Part shown: positions 46,404 through 55,756 of the stretch, piece after piece
Numbering within the stretch: position 1 is the stretch's first letter
How the letters are laid out: the number at the start of each line of letters is the position of its first letter
Origin: Antrihabitans cavernicola
GTDB taxonomy: Bacteria; Actinomycetota; Actinomycetes; Mycobacteriales; Mycobacteriaceae
Length of the DNA stretch: 64,000 bases
NCBI RefSeq assembly: GCF_008297975.1
Contig: NZ_VLNY01000004.1
Coordinates: forward strand, 310,001-374,000
Reading direction: 5' to 3'
Position numbers and translations under genes: made by a program
Notes under the pieces: model-generated
What the model was told of the DNA's origin: nothing
The model's input: only the letters and a program-made list of their open reading frames with translations
Databases searched by the model: none

Positions 46404-46954
46404 GGTTGGCCTTTCGTTTTCAGAACCAGTGGAAGTCCAGCGACGACGAACACGGCCTCGTCGCATACGGCAGCGATACGCTGATTGAGCACGCCGAGTT
46501 CGTCGCGGAACAAGCGGCCGGATCTGGTCTCGGGAATCACGCCGAGACCGACCTCTGGGCTGACCAGGACCAGGCGCCCGCGGTAGTCGGCGATCGCGGC
46601 GACCAAGGCGTCGGCTCGGGGTTCGACGGTGCCACGAGGACGATCCCAGGCGTCGGCGTCGTCTATTTCTGCCGTCAACCAAGTACCGATGTCGTCTACC
46701 AGCGTTGCCGGACCTGTAAGTCCGAGAATGGTTGCGAGATCTCCGTCGGCACTCTCGACGAGCGTCCAGCTGTGCGGCCGGCGTGCGCGGTGGGCATCGA
46801 TGCGGGACTCGAAATCGAGATCGGACGGGTCATGTCGTGCGGTGGCGACGTAGCGAACGGGTCCGCCGTCGTCGACGATCCGCTCCGCATAGCCCGATTT
46901 GCCCGACCGTGCCCCGCCCAACACAAGGGTCCTGAGCTGGGCGGCGGCTGGCAC
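46400..46954 (-). CDS. cobU: Bifunctional adenosylcobinamide kinase / guanylyltransferase
   Basis: A 184-residue enzyme that phosphorylates adenosylcobinamide and transfers GMP to it, activating it for CobS. The P-loop [15 protein letters not shown] is at residue about 10; [13 protein letters not shown] carries the guanylylated His; [21 protein letters not shown] is the family's conserved block. GTG 46954 lies 3 bases after the GlxA-type regulator stop. In M. tuberculosis cobU lies elsewhere, so this compact cobU-cobT-cobS order is different. Confidence 0.95.
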   Translation of the reverse strand: MPAAAQLRTLVLGGARSGKSGYAERIVDDGGPVRYVATARHDPSDLDFESRIDAHRARRPHSWTLVESADGDLATILGLTGPATLVDDIGTWLTAEIDDADAWDRPRGTVEPRADALVAAIADYRGRLVLVSPEVGLGVIPETRSGRLFRDELGVLNQRIAAVCDEAVFVVAGLPLVLKTKGQP

Positions 46955-46957
46955 GGA

Positions 46958-47932
46958 TTAGACGCTACCAACCGCCACATCGCGGCAGCCGAAGCGGCGA
47001 CGGTAGTCGGCGGGCGCGAGCCCCACCACCTTGTTGAAGTGGTGTCGCAGCAGTGCGCCCGAACCGAACCCACAGCGCTCGGCAATCGTCTCCAAGCCGA
47101 GATCGGAGTCCTCGAGCAGGGTCTTCGCCAGCAGCACGCGCTGGTTGGTCAGCCATTTGACCGGTGTTGTGCCGGTCTCGGCGGCGAAGCGACGCGCGAA
47201 CGTGCGGGTCGACATGGTTGCGTGAGCGGCGAGGTCGTCGATGGACTGCGGCTGATCCAGGTTGGCCGTCATCCACGCCAGTGTGGAAGCCAAACTGTCG
47301 GAACGGCATTCGACGATCGGCTGTTCGATGAATTGCCGCTGGCCGCCGTCGCGTTGGGGTGGAACCACCATCCGTCGTGCGATCGCGTTGGCGACGACGG
47401 TGCCCAGTTCTCGACGAACGAGATGCAAAGACGCGTCGATGCCCGCAGCGGTGCCCGCGCTGGTGATCAGGTTGCCCTCGTCGACGAACAGCACGTCAGG
47501 ATCGACCGTCGCCTCGGGGAACATGGTGGCGAGTTGATCGACGTAGCGCCAATGCGTGGTGCAACGACGCCCGTCGAGCAGTCCCGCGGCGCCGGCGAGA
47601 AACGCGCCCGAGCAGACGGTGAGGATTGTCGCGCCCGCGTCGGATGCGGCTCGGATGGCGCCGACGACTTCCGGATCGAAATCCTCGCGGACGGAGGCCG
47701 CGGGTACTGCGACCAGATCGGCACCACTGATCGCGTCGAGGCCGAAATCCGGCGTGATGGTGACGCCGGGGGACGACGTGCGCAGCGGAACCCCCGGTCG
47801 TGTGCCGCAGACCCGAAAGTCGATGGCGGGCAGTCCTTCAGCGGTCCGGTCGAGGCCGAATACCTCGCAGACCACGCCGAACTCGAACATCGCTGCGCGG
47901 TCGACGAGTACGGCCGCAACCTTGGACAACAT
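46958..47932 (-). CDS. GlxA-family transcriptional regulator (DJ-1/PfpI + AraC HTH)
   Basis: A 324-residue regulator. The N-terminal class I amidotransferase-like domain (about 1-190) has TVCSGAFLAGAAGLLDGRR with the nucleophile-elbow Cys. The C-terminal AraC-type DNA-binding domain (about 210-315) has MSTRTFARRFAAETGTTPVK and the second helix-turn-helix CGFGSGALLRHHFNKVVGLA. GlxA-like activators usually control amine or glycine-betaine metabolism. Here the gene heads the cobUTS-MBL operon with a 3-base gap to cobU. Confidence 0.93.
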   Translation of the reverse strand: MLSKVAAVLVDRAAMFEFGVVCEVFGLDRTAEGLPAIDFRVCGTRPGVPLRTSSPGVTITPDFGLDAISGADLVAVPAASVREDFDPEVVGAIRAASDAGATILTVCSGAFLAGAAGLLDGRRCTTHWRYVDQLATMFPEATVDPDVLFVDEGNLITSAGTAAGIDASLHLVRRELGTVVANAIARRMVVPPQRDGGQRQFIEQPIVECRSDSLASTLAWMTANLDQPQSIDDLAAHATMSTRTFARRFAAETGTTPVKWLTNQRVLLAKTLLEDSDLGLETIAERCGFGSGALLRHHFNKVVGLAPADYRRRFGCRDVAVGSV

Positions 47933-48018
47933 CAGCCCAGCATAGATGGCGGAATCTTGTTGGACAATGTCAGTACTGCCACTTCCGGCGGTAATTAAAT
48001 GATCGCAAACTTACTGCC

Positions 48019-48240
48019 ATGACCACTTTCATCGCACTCGTACTTGTCGTTCTCGTGCTGCAGGGATTGTTCGTGGCATCGAAGCGCAGTTCACACGGCC
48101 GAGCGGTGTACGGCACGCCGTACCGCTACAACTTCTTTCGCGGTGACGCGTTTATCGGGGCAACGGATCACATCGATCGCGATGCCGAGCGGGCGTTCGC
48201 GGACATCGACGCGATCAGCCGTAGGGCACCACACAACTGA
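48019..48240 (+). CDS. Small membrane-anchored protein of unknown function
   Basis: A 73-residue protein. Residues 3-20 form one hydrophobic helix (FIALVLVVLVLQGLFV), followed by a soluble, aromatic- and charge-rich tail with YGTPYRYNFFRGDAF and ATDHIDRDAERAF. ATG 48019 gives a sensible membrane start. It is divergent from the GlxA-type regulator and converges on the DUF3043 gene with a 7-base gap. I do not recognise the family. Confidence 0.65.
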   Translation: MTTFIALVLVVLVLQGLFVASKRSSHGRAVYGTPYRYNFFRGDAFIGATDHIDRDAERAFADIDAISRRAPHN

Positions 48241-48247
48241 GACTGGA

Positions 48248-48901
48248 TCAGACCGCGTCGCCGGGACTGACGCGCGGCTTGGGAGCACGCATCTTGCGGA
48301 TCTGCGACGCGCGAACGAACGCGTACCAGCCCAGCTTCATGCCACCGTCGGTGCTGTCCGGGAACTTCTCCAGCACCCGCCTGTTGATCATCCGACCCAC
48401 CCAGACTCCCTCGGCGAGCATGAACAACATCATGATCAGCATCGCCAGGGTGACGATGAATTGCAGTGCGGGACTGAGGAACAGCGTGAGGATCAGGATC
48501 AAGGCCAGCGGCATGAACAGCCCGACCAGGCTGCGTCGAGAGTCGACGATGTCGCGGACGAACGCCCGCACCGGACCCTTGTCGCGGGGGAGCAGGTACG
48601 CGTCGTCGCCGGCGAGCATGCGGGCGCGACGTTCCTGCGACTGGGCCTTGCGCTCTTCGCCTGCCAACTTGCGATCCGCTTTGGTGCCGCGGTTCGCCTT
48701 CCGTCGCGCACGCGCTTCCTTGGCGGTCTGCGGGGCAGGAGCGACAGGTCCACGACGCTTCGTCTCGGCATCACGACGCTTGGGCGTCGGCCGACCTTTG
48801 CCCGCGGTTGCGGTCGAACCGGTCGGCTCAGCGGCCTCGGTCGCAGCGTTCCCAGCGTCGTTGTCCGAGTTGTCGGAGTTTCCCCGGCGTAACAGCTTCA
48901 C
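48248..48901 (-). CDS. DUF3043 membrane protein (Rv2206-like)
   Basis: A 217-residue protein. The first roughly 110 residues are strongly charged and Ala/Arg/Lys-rich, then YLLPRDKGPVRAFVRDIVDSRR leads into two membrane helices (about 125-145 and 147-165) and a basic tail KLGWYAFVRASQIRKMRAP. This is the DUF3043 pattern, conserved in Actinobacteria near the HesB-type gene; no function is established. GTG 48901 is the likely start. Confidence 0.85.
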   Translation of the reverse strand: MKLLRRGNSDNSDNDAGNAATEAAEPTGSTATAGKGRPTPKRRDAETKRRGPVAPAPQTAKEARARRKANRGTKADRKLAGEERKAQSQERRARMLAGDDAYLLPRDKGPVRAFVRDIVDSRRSLVGLFMPLALILILTLFLSPALQFIVTLAMLIMMLFMLAEGVWVGRMINRRVLEKFPDSTDGGMKLGWYAFVRASQIRKMRAPKPRVSPGDAV

Positions 48902-49050
48902 AGGACCAGGCTATGGGATGTCCGGCCTGCTGGGGAAACCCGGTGGTCGTCGATGCGGCGGCGCGCATGCGACCATTGGAAGGAATAGCTGTGGCGGGAG
49001 TACCGTTGAAGCGTTCACGGGTACGAACAGCTTGTCGATAGGGAGAGCCC

Positions 49051-49413
49051 ATGAGTGTGCAGAACGAGACCGAAATCCAGACCGAGACCCACAAGGTCAC
49101 CATGACCGATGCGGCCGCGGCCAAGGCGAAGGCTCTGCTCGACCAGGAGGGTCGCGACGACCTGTCCCTGCGGATTGCGGTCCAGCCGGGCGGTTGTGCG
49201 GGTCTGCGCTACCAACTCTTCTTCGACGATCGCAACCTCGACGGCGACCTGGTTCGGGACTTCGGCGGCGTCAGCCTCGCCGTAGACCGGATGAGCGCGC
49301 CGTACGTCGAAGGTGCATCGATCGATTTCGTCGATTCGATCGAGAAGCAGGGCTTCACGATCGACAACCCCAACGCCACCGGGTCGTGCGCCTGCGGCGA
49401 CAGCTTCAACTGA
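49051..49413 (+). CDS. A-type iron-sulfur carrier (HesB/IscA/ErpA family)
   Basis: A 120-residue protein with the three conserved cysteines of A-type carriers: one in QPGGCAGLRYQL near residue 49 and two in GSCACGDSF near 113-115. Such proteins deliver Fe-S clusters to targets such as respiratory and radical-SAM enzymes; lipA and qcrA in this window are plausible clients. ATG 49051 has GGGAGAG upstream. Corresponds to Rv2204c. Confidence 0.94.
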   Translation: MSVQNETEIQTETHKVTMTDAAAAKAKALLDQEGRDDLSLRIAVQPGGCAGLRYQLFFDDRNLDGDLVRDFGGVSLAVDRMSAPYVEGASIDFVDSIEKQGFTIDNPNATGSCACGDSFN

Positions 49414-49434
49414 CTCGAACCCTTCGATAGCCGA

Positions 49435-49488
49435 ACAACGCGAGGTCTTTCCAGGTTTCCAACACCCGGAAGGGCCTCGCTTTGTTGT
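49435..49488 (+). terminator. Hairpin downstream of the A-type carrier gene
   Basis: ACAAC-g-CGAGG-tct-TTCC (49435-49452) pairs with GGAA-ggg-CCTCG-cttt-GTTGT (49468-49488) in an interrupted stem 22 bases after the stop. Plausible intrinsic terminator; the stem has bulges. Confidence 0.45.
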
Positions 49489-49603
49489 GCGCACAGTGCG
49501 TGTTAGCCGGTGACTAGGTCGATGCGAGGCGTCTGGAGTGTGCTTTCCTCACCGGCCCCGAAGCCGGCAATCACCATTTGCTGCCAACTGGGAGGGAATC
49601 GAG

Positions 49604-50044
49604 ATGTCGACACCTACAGGGTCTCGTCGCGTGGTCGCGGGTATGGCTGCGACGGTCGCAATCGCGGCCACTGTCGCAGGCAATGCCGCGGCTGCACCGA
49701 ATGCAACCACAGTGGTCGGAACCTGGTCGGTCAGTGTGGTCGAGCACTACCGAACAGGTGATGTCACCCGGTCGGGAACGTTCACGTTCGCGCCAGGCGG
49801 CGACGGCACCGTCGTGACGGGGAGCGGGCTGACCGGTTCGCTGCGCTGGACCCAACGCGGCCCGGGCATTCGATTCGACTACAACCACAATCTGCCGCCG
49901 GACGGCACGGCGCAGGGGCACCAGGACGGGTCGGTGGCGCGCAGCGCGACCAACTTCACATCCACCGGCGTCGTCACGCAGTTTCGCGCCGACCGATCGG
50001 TCATCGAACGGTTCGCGGCGGATTTCACGGGCACCAAGCAGTAG
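49604..50044 (+). CDS. Secreted protein of unknown function
   Basis: A 146-residue protein with a signal peptide ending at AGNAAAA, then a beta-rich mature part: TTVVGTWSVSVVEHYRTGD, GTFTFAPGGDGTVVTGSGLTG and FTSTGVVTQFRADRS, which look like strands of a lipocalin-like or small beta-barrel fold. It has no Cys in the mature region. ATG 49604 has GGAGGG 8 bases upstream. The 190-base gap before it carries only the hairpin at 49435. Family not recognised. Confidence 0.75.
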   Translation: MSTPTGSRRVVAGMAATVAIAATVAGNAAAAPNATTVVGTWSVSVVEHYRTGDVTRSGTFTFAPGGDGTVVTGSGLTGSLRWTQRGPGIRFDYNHNLPPDGTAQGHQDGSVARSATNFTSTGVVTQFRADRSVIERFAADFTGTKQ

Positions 50045-50159
50045 CCCGCCCTCGGAGTCCAGTGTGATCAGGGTTGAAGTACAGTCGCCCCTGGGTTGAG
50101 ACGCCGCCCCGATCCTCGCGCTGCAGCGCGAACACACCTCCCAGGCAGTACCGCGGTAG

Positions 50160-51185
<1,026 letters not shown>

Positions 51186-51188
51186 AAG

Positions 51189-53114
51189 CTACAGCGCGAC
51201 CGGGTACGCGGGCTCCTGGATGTTCGGCACGATGCGCTCTTCGACGAAGATGCCGTGCCAGATCATGAACACAAGGACCGTCCAGAGCCTGCGGCTGTGA
51301 TCGGAGACGCCTGCGCGGTGATCGTCGAGCATCTTGGTGATCGCGGGCTTGTTCAGCAGGTGATCGGTCTGCGACTCGACGATCTGCTGATGCGCCCAAT
51401 CGAAGAGCTCCGGACCTGCGAGCCAGTGGCGTAGCGGAACGGGGAAGCCCAGCTTCGCCCGGTGCAGGACGTGCCCGGGCACGATGCCTTCCAGCGCCTG
51501 CCGCAGGGCGTACTTGGTGGTGTCCTTCGTGATCCGCTGTTCCAGCGGCACCTGCTCTGCCACCCGGAACACCTCGGAGTCCAGGAACGGGACGCGAAGC
51601 TCCAGCGAGTTGGCCATGGTTATCTTGTCGGCCTTGACCAGGATGTCGCCGCGCAGCCAGGTGAACAGGTCCAGGTGCTGCATTCGGGTGACCGGATCCC
51701 AGCCCAGCGACTGGGCATAGATCGGTGCGGTGACGTCCTGATGTGTCCACTCCGGGCGGAAGTCGCGCAGCACCGCACGCAACTGTGCGTCGTTGAAGCT
51801 GCGGGCGTTGCCGTAGTAGCGCTCCTCGAGCGTCATCGAGCCGCGGTTGAGCAGGCTCTTGCCGCGACGACCGTCGGGCATCTTGTCCGACATCCTCGCC
51901 GCCGCCCGCCGGAGGCCGGGGGTGAGCCGTTCGAAAGGCTTCAGCGACAACGGTTCCCGGTAGATCGTGTAGCCGCCGAACAATTCGTCCGCGCCCTCGC
52001 CGGACAGCACGACCTTGACGTGCTTGCGCGCTTCCTTCGCGACGAAATACAGCGGCACCAGTGCGGGATCGGCGACCGGATCGTCGAGATACCAGACGAT
52101 CTCCGGGATCGCGTTCGCGAATTCCTCGGGGCTGACTGTTTTGACGATGTGGCGTGCACCGATCGCCTCGGCCGACTCGGCGGCCACGTCGACCTCGGAA
52201 TAGCCCTGACGCTCGAAGCCCGTCGTAAAAGTGATGAGCTTCGGGTTGTGCCGGATCGCCAGCGCCGCGATGGCCGTCGAATCGATGCCGCCGGACAGGA
52301 ACGAGCCGACGGTGACATCTGCGCGCATGTGCTTGGCGACGGAGTCCTCGAGAGCGGCACCGATCTCGCGATAGCGCGCGGCCTCGGTACCCGGCGCGAA
52401 CGGCCGGACATCGAACTTGGGCGTGAAGTAGCGGGTGACCCGCGGAGCCGTTCCCGGTGTCAACGTCGCGTAGCTGCCCGATTCCAGCCTGCGGATGTCC
52501 GCATGCAACGTTTCTGGCTCCGGCACGTACTGCAGGACGGTGTAGTGCTCGATGGCCCGCGGGTCGAGGGCATCGGAAATGCCGAGCAGCGGACCCAGTT
52601 CGAGAATGCTCTTCTTCTCGCTGCCGAACACCGTGCCGTTGGCGCTGGTCGCGATGAACATCGGCTTGATGCCGAACGGATCGCGAGCGATGAACAGTTC
52701 ACGCTTCTCGGTGTCCCAGATCGCGAATCCGAACATGCCGCGGAGTCGTCGCACCGCGTCTGCGCCCCAATAATGGAACGCGGCGACGATGGCCTCGCCG
52801 TCGCCCTCGGTTCGGTACGTCGCACCGTGCTTCTCGGCAAGTTCTGCGCGCAGTTCCAGGTAGTTGTAGATCTCGCCGTTGAAGGTGAGTGCATAGCGGT
52901 CCGGGCTCTCCGGCGGCCCCCAGATGAGCGGCTGATGCGAGTGCTCGAGATCGATGAGGGAGAGACGGTTGAAGCCGAAGACGATGTCGTCGTCGTGCCA
53001 GGTGCCGTGATCGTCCGGGCCGCGGTGACGGAGGCAGTGCATGGCCGAATCGACCGCTGCGACGGCGTCCGGGGTGGTGCCGTTCGACGTCAGAAACCCG
53101 AGCAGTCCGCACAC
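51189..53114 (-). CDS. asnB: Asparagine synthetase (glutamine-hydrolysing)
   Basis: A 641-residue enzyme. The glutaminase domain (about 1-215) begins M-CGLLGFL, so Cys2 is the nucleophile once Met is removed; this decides the GTG at 53114 over the in-frame GTG at 53126. RHRGPDDHGTW, FNRLSLIDLEHSHQP, and FNGEIYNYLELR are further Ntn-domain motifs. The synthetase domain (about 240-641) has the PP-loop SFLSGGIDST and LSGEGADELFGGYTIY. It amidates aspartate using glutamine and ATP. In corynebacteria AsnB homologues (LtsA) also affect cell-wall amidation. Confidence 0.95.
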   Translation of the reverse strand: MCGLLGFLTSNGTTPDAVAAVDSAMHCLRHRGPDDHGTWHDDDIVFGFNRLSLIDLEHSHQPLIWGPPESPDRYALTFNGEIYNYLELRAELAEKHGATYRTEGDGEAIVAAFHYWGADAVRRLRGMFGFAIWDTEKRELFIARDPFGIKPMFIATSANGTVFGSEKKSILELGPLLGISDALDPRAIEHYTVLQYVPEPETLHADIRRLESGSYATLTPGTAPRVTRYFTPKFDVRPFAPGTEAARYREIGAALEDSVAKHMRADVTVGSFLSGGIDSTAIAALAIRHNPKLITFTTGFERQGYSEVDVAAESAEAIGARHIVKTVSPEEFANAIPEIVWYLDDPVADPALVPLYFVAKEARKHVKVVLSGEGADELFGGYTIYREPLSLKPFERLTPGLRRAAARMSDKMPDGRRGKSLLNRGSMTLEERYYGNARSFNDAQLRAVLRDFRPEWTHQDVTAPIYAQSLGWDPVTRMQHLDLFTWLRGDILVKADKITMANSLELRVPFLDSEVFRVAEQVPLEQRITKDTTKYALRQALEGIVPGHVLHRAKLGFPVPLRHWLAGPELFDWAHQQIVESQTDHLLNKPAITKMLDDHRAGVSDHSRRLWTVLVFMIWHGIFVEERIVPNIQEPAYPVAL

Positions 53115-53340
53115 GGCGACACGCACCTCGATTCACAATGGGAGGTCGCCGGTCCGGAGGGGGACAGGCGGGAAAACCTTTCGCCGAGTATGCCGTAGTT
53201 CGGTCGGAGTGTCGGTTCCTACCCGAGAGCGAAGACCCCCCGCCTTTGGTCTACGCTGCGTAGTATTCGAGCCGACCTGGTGTGGCTCGCTGCTTTGCGT
53301 AATCAGTAGGGCCATCGAAATTTGGGGCGATCAGGAAGGC

Positions 53341-54414
53341 GTGAACGTGGCGCACAGTCGGATCCTTCGGCGAGCCGGGTTGGCTGCATCTCTCGCAGTG
53401 GCCGCCATGGTGCTGTCGGGTTGTTCGATAGATAACCAAGTGCTTCGTTTCGGCTGGCCGTCCGGTGTGACGCCGCAGGCCGAGCGGATGCGCGAGCTGT
53501 GGACGTGGTCTGTGATCGCCGCCCTGATCATGGGTGTGATCGTGTGGGGGCTCACGTTCTGGACGGTGGTTTTCCACCGTAAGAAGAAGGACTCGCCGGA
53601 GTTCCCTCGGCAGACCGGTTACAACGTGCCGCTGGAGCTGTCGTACACGGCTGCGCCCTTCGTCATCATCGCGGTGCTCTTCTACTTCACCGTCGTCGTC
53701 CAGAACTACGTCGGCGAGAAGGTCCCGAACCCGGACGTCGTGGTGGATGTCACTGCTTACCAGTGGAACTGGAAGTTCGGCTACCGCACCATCGACCTCA
53801 AGGACGGCGCCGCGAAGTTCGACGGCATCGACCACGTGCGTGAGGACGCACTGGCCGAGACTGCCAAGAAGTCGGCGGAGCGGACCAACGAGGAAGGCGA
53901 GCCACGACCGGGCGCCATCGACGGCAAGGATCCGCAGGACCTCTCGTACCTGCACTACGACCGCATCGAGACCGTTGGTTCCAGCTCGGAGATCCCCGTT
54001 CTGGTACTCCCGACCGACAAGCGGGTCGAGTTCCAGATCGCGTCTGCCGATGTGATCCACGGCTTCTGGGTTCCCGAGTTCCTGTTCAAGCGCGACGTGA
54101 ACCCGAACCCCAAGGAAAACCACTCGGACAACGTCTTCCAGATCAGCAAGATCGAGAAGGAAGGTGCGTTCGTCGGTCGTTGCGCAGAAATGTGCGGCAC
54201 ATTCCACTCGGCGATGAACTTCGAAGTTCGCGCCGTGAGCCCCGAGAAGTTCACCCAGTACATGGAAGCTCGCAAGGCGACCAGCGAGGGTGGCAAGGGC
54301 ATGACCAACGCGGATGCACTCGCCTCGATCGGTGAGTCGCCTACGGCGACCACCACCAAGCCGTTCAATACCGATCGCACCGTGCGCGAGGCCACCACGG
54401 CGGAAGGCAACTGA
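53341..54414 (+). CDS. ctaC: Cytochrome c oxidase subunit II
   Basis: About 357 residues. A signal/lipobox VLSGCS near residue 26 is followed by two membrane helices (about 52-75 and 95-117) and a periplasm-side cupredoxin domain. The CuA ligands are visible in [14 protein letters not shown] and [17 protein letters not shown] charged insertion at about 165-205 is typical of actinobacterial CtaC, which takes electrons directly from the bcc complex. GTG 53341 or GTG 53347 could be the start; AGGAAGG favours either. Followed by ctaF 1 base later. Confidence 0.95.
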   Translation: MNVAHSRILRRAGLAASLAVAAMVLSGCSIDNQVLRFGWPSGVTPQAERMRELWTWSVIAALIMGVIVWGLTFWTVVFHRKKKDSPEFPRQTGYNVPLELSYTAAPFVIIAVLFYFTVVVQNYVGEKVPNPDVVVDVTAYQWNWKFGYRTIDLKDGAAKFDGIDHVREDALAETAKKSAERTNEEGEPRPGAIDGKDPQDLSYLHYDRIETVGSSSEIPVLVLPTDKRVEFQIASADVIHGFWVPEFLFKRDVNPNPKENHSDNVFQISKIEKEGAFVGRCAEMCGTFHSAMNFEVRAVSPEKFTQYMEARKATSEGGKGMTNADALASIGESPTATTTKPFNTDRTVREATTAEGN

Positions 54415-54415
54415 C

Positions 54416-54832
54416 ATGAAGATCGAAGCACGACTGTTCGAGTTGCTCACCGGGTTCGCCTTTGTCGTCGCCTTCATCTACGCCCTCTTCACCGGGCTGT
54501 CCCGTACGGGGGTGGAGTGGGTCGGTACCACCGCGATCATCCTGACCGGTGGCCTGACTATGATCATCGGCACGTACTTCCGATTCGTCGCGCGGCGTTT
54601 GGATCTGCGCCCCGAGGACTACGAGGATGCCGAGATCACCGACGGCGCAGGCGATCTGGGCTTCTTCAGCCCGGGTAGTTTCTGGCCGATCACTCTCGCG
54701 GCCGCAGCTGCCCTGGTGGCGACGGCGCTGGCGTTCTTCCAGCCCTGGTTGATCGCGCTGGGCATCGTCTGCGTCCTCACAGCAGTAGCCGGACTGGTCT
54801 TCGAGTACCACGTGGGACCCGAGAAGCACTGA
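54416..54832 (+). CDS. ctaF: Cytochrome c oxidase subunit IV (actinobacterial type)
   Basis: A 138-residue membrane protein with four hydrophobic helices (about 10-28, 35-55, 85-103, 108-128) and a loop [20 protein letters not shown]. This matches Rv2199c/CtaF, the small subunit needed for assembly of the aa3 oxidase in the actinobacterial supercomplex. Starts 1 base after the ctaC stop, so cotranscribed. A strong hairpin follows. Confidence 0.94.
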   Translation: MKIEARLFELLTGFAFVVAFIYALFTGLSRTGVEWVGTTAIILTGGLTMIIGTYFRFVARRLDLRPEDYEDAEITDGAGDLGFFSPGSFWPITLAAAAALVATALAFFQPWLIALGIVCVLTAVAGLVFEYHVGPEKH

Positions 54833-54849
54833 CGTAGCAGAGTTCTTAC

Positions 54850-54892
54850 GGCAAAGGCCGCCGCTTCCGCACAGGGAGTGGCGGCCTTTGCC
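54850..54892 (+). terminator. Terminator of the ctaC-ctaF operon
   Basis: GGCAAAGGCCGCC (54850-54862) pairs perfectly with GGCGGCCTTTGCC (54880-54892) around a 17-base loop, 17 bases after the ctaF stop. Confidence 0.8.
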
Positions 54893-54934
54893 GTCGGATC
54901 AGCCTTCGCCGTTGGATCAGCCCTTGCCGTTGGG

Positions 54935-55201
54935 TCAGCTGGCGCGCGAGTCCGTGTCGACGTCGGTCAGGACTTCCGCGACGTCGTCGAGCGACAAGCT
55001 CAACGCGGCTGCCAGCGATGCCACCGTGAAGAACGCAGGCGTTGCGATGCGTCCCGCCTCGATCTTGCGCAACGTCTCGGCCGATATGCCTGCGGTGCGC
55101 GCCACCTCGACCATGCTCCGTGCGCCACGGGCGGTCCGCAGCAACTCACCGAGACGCCTGCCACGGACCAACTCTTCTGCTGTCAATGGAATACGAACCA
55201 T
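54935..55201 (-). CDS. Small XRE-family helix-turn-helix regulator
   Basis: An 88-residue protein that is essentially one XRE DNA-binding domain: LGELLRTARGARSMVEVARTAGISAETLRKIEAGRIATPAFFTVA (about residues 17-62) followed by LAAALSLSLDDVAEVL. ATG 55201 is preceded by TAGAAT about 10 bases upstream and no Shine-Dalgarno sequence, so a leaderless transcript is likely. It faces away from the IS30 relic. Its target is unknown; it lies between two halves of the respiratory supercomplex genes. Confidence 0.85.
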   Translation of the reverse strand: MVRIPLTAEELVRGRRLGELLRTARGARSMVEVARTAGISAETLRKIEAGRIATPAFFTVASLAAALSLSLDDVAEVLTDVDTDSRAS

Positions 55202-55297
55202 GGATCGAATTCTAATACCGGTCCACTCGTCGTCGATCACGGAGATTCTGCGCGTGCCATCTAGGTGAATTCATGTGGTGAGTGCAACACCTGGTGG

Positions 55298-55600
55298 TGT
55301 GGGTGAGTTCGAGAGTAGTTCGCCGCGGTTTGGGGCGTCGGGCTCGCGCGTCGGATCGGCGTTGAGCGGTACTCGGGCGATACGCTACCCGCGCATCCGA
55401 CCCTTTCCGCAGGCCGAGTCGGCGCGCGTTCGACCGGATCGATTCGCCACCAGCGATGCCGGATGCGATGTCTTCGCGTTCGGGCAACGTCAGTCACGGC
55501 CGGGAAGTCCCCGCGGGGACGTCGAAACGTGGTTTCACTCCGCCAGCATCGGTGAACCAGTGTTGCCCGGTACCGGAACCCAAGCTGGGCCGATGCGTCA
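55298..55600 (-). pseudogene. Relic of an IS30-family transposase (N-terminal part)
   Basis: On the minus strand the translation runs GTGQHWFTDAGGVKPRFDVP, AGTSRP, a stop, then LTLPEREDIASGIAGGESI, RSNARRLG and later RPSTAQRRSDARARRPK. This follows the N-terminal order of IS30 transposases (a GxxWF-AGG segment, L-x-x-x-ERE-x-I helix-turn-helix, RRLG, then ARRPK). A TGA interrupts the frame, about ten residues after RRLG are lost, the part upstream of GQHWF is scrambled, and the catalytic DDE domain is absent. The rest of 55202-55756 holds only the divergent promoter of the XRE gene and the qcrB terminator. Confidence 0.7.
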
Positions 55601-55703
55601 GAACATCCGTGATCACGAGGCCGTCGGAGCCGCCCGCTGTCACGATTCCCGCCCCGGTGTGTAGAGGATCGACAAGAACGAGCGGCTACGGCCGAATGAG
55701 GCC

Positions 55704-55749
55704 CGACGACGAAGGCCCCCAGTCGATGGACCGGGGGCCTTCGTCGTCG
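55704..55749 (-). terminator. Terminator downstream of qcrB
   Basis: A 17-bp perfect stem: CGACGACGAAGGCCCCC (55704-55720) pairs with its complement at 55733-55749, with a 12-base loop. It begins 7 bases after the qcrB stop on the minus strand and ends the ctaE-qcrCAB unit. Confidence 0.85.
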
Positions 55750-55756
55750 ATGTGGG

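Noticed and set aside
46955-46957. Cobalamin riboswitch in front of cobUTS
   Set aside because: cobU begins 3 bases after the regulator gene, leaving no room, and the leader of the regulator (47933-48018) shows no B12-box sequence.
55275-55664. Plus-strand open frames between the XRE gene and qcrB as a gene
   Set aside because: No ribosome-binding site or protein-like features are visible, and the recognisable signal in the stretch is the IS30 relic on the minus strand.
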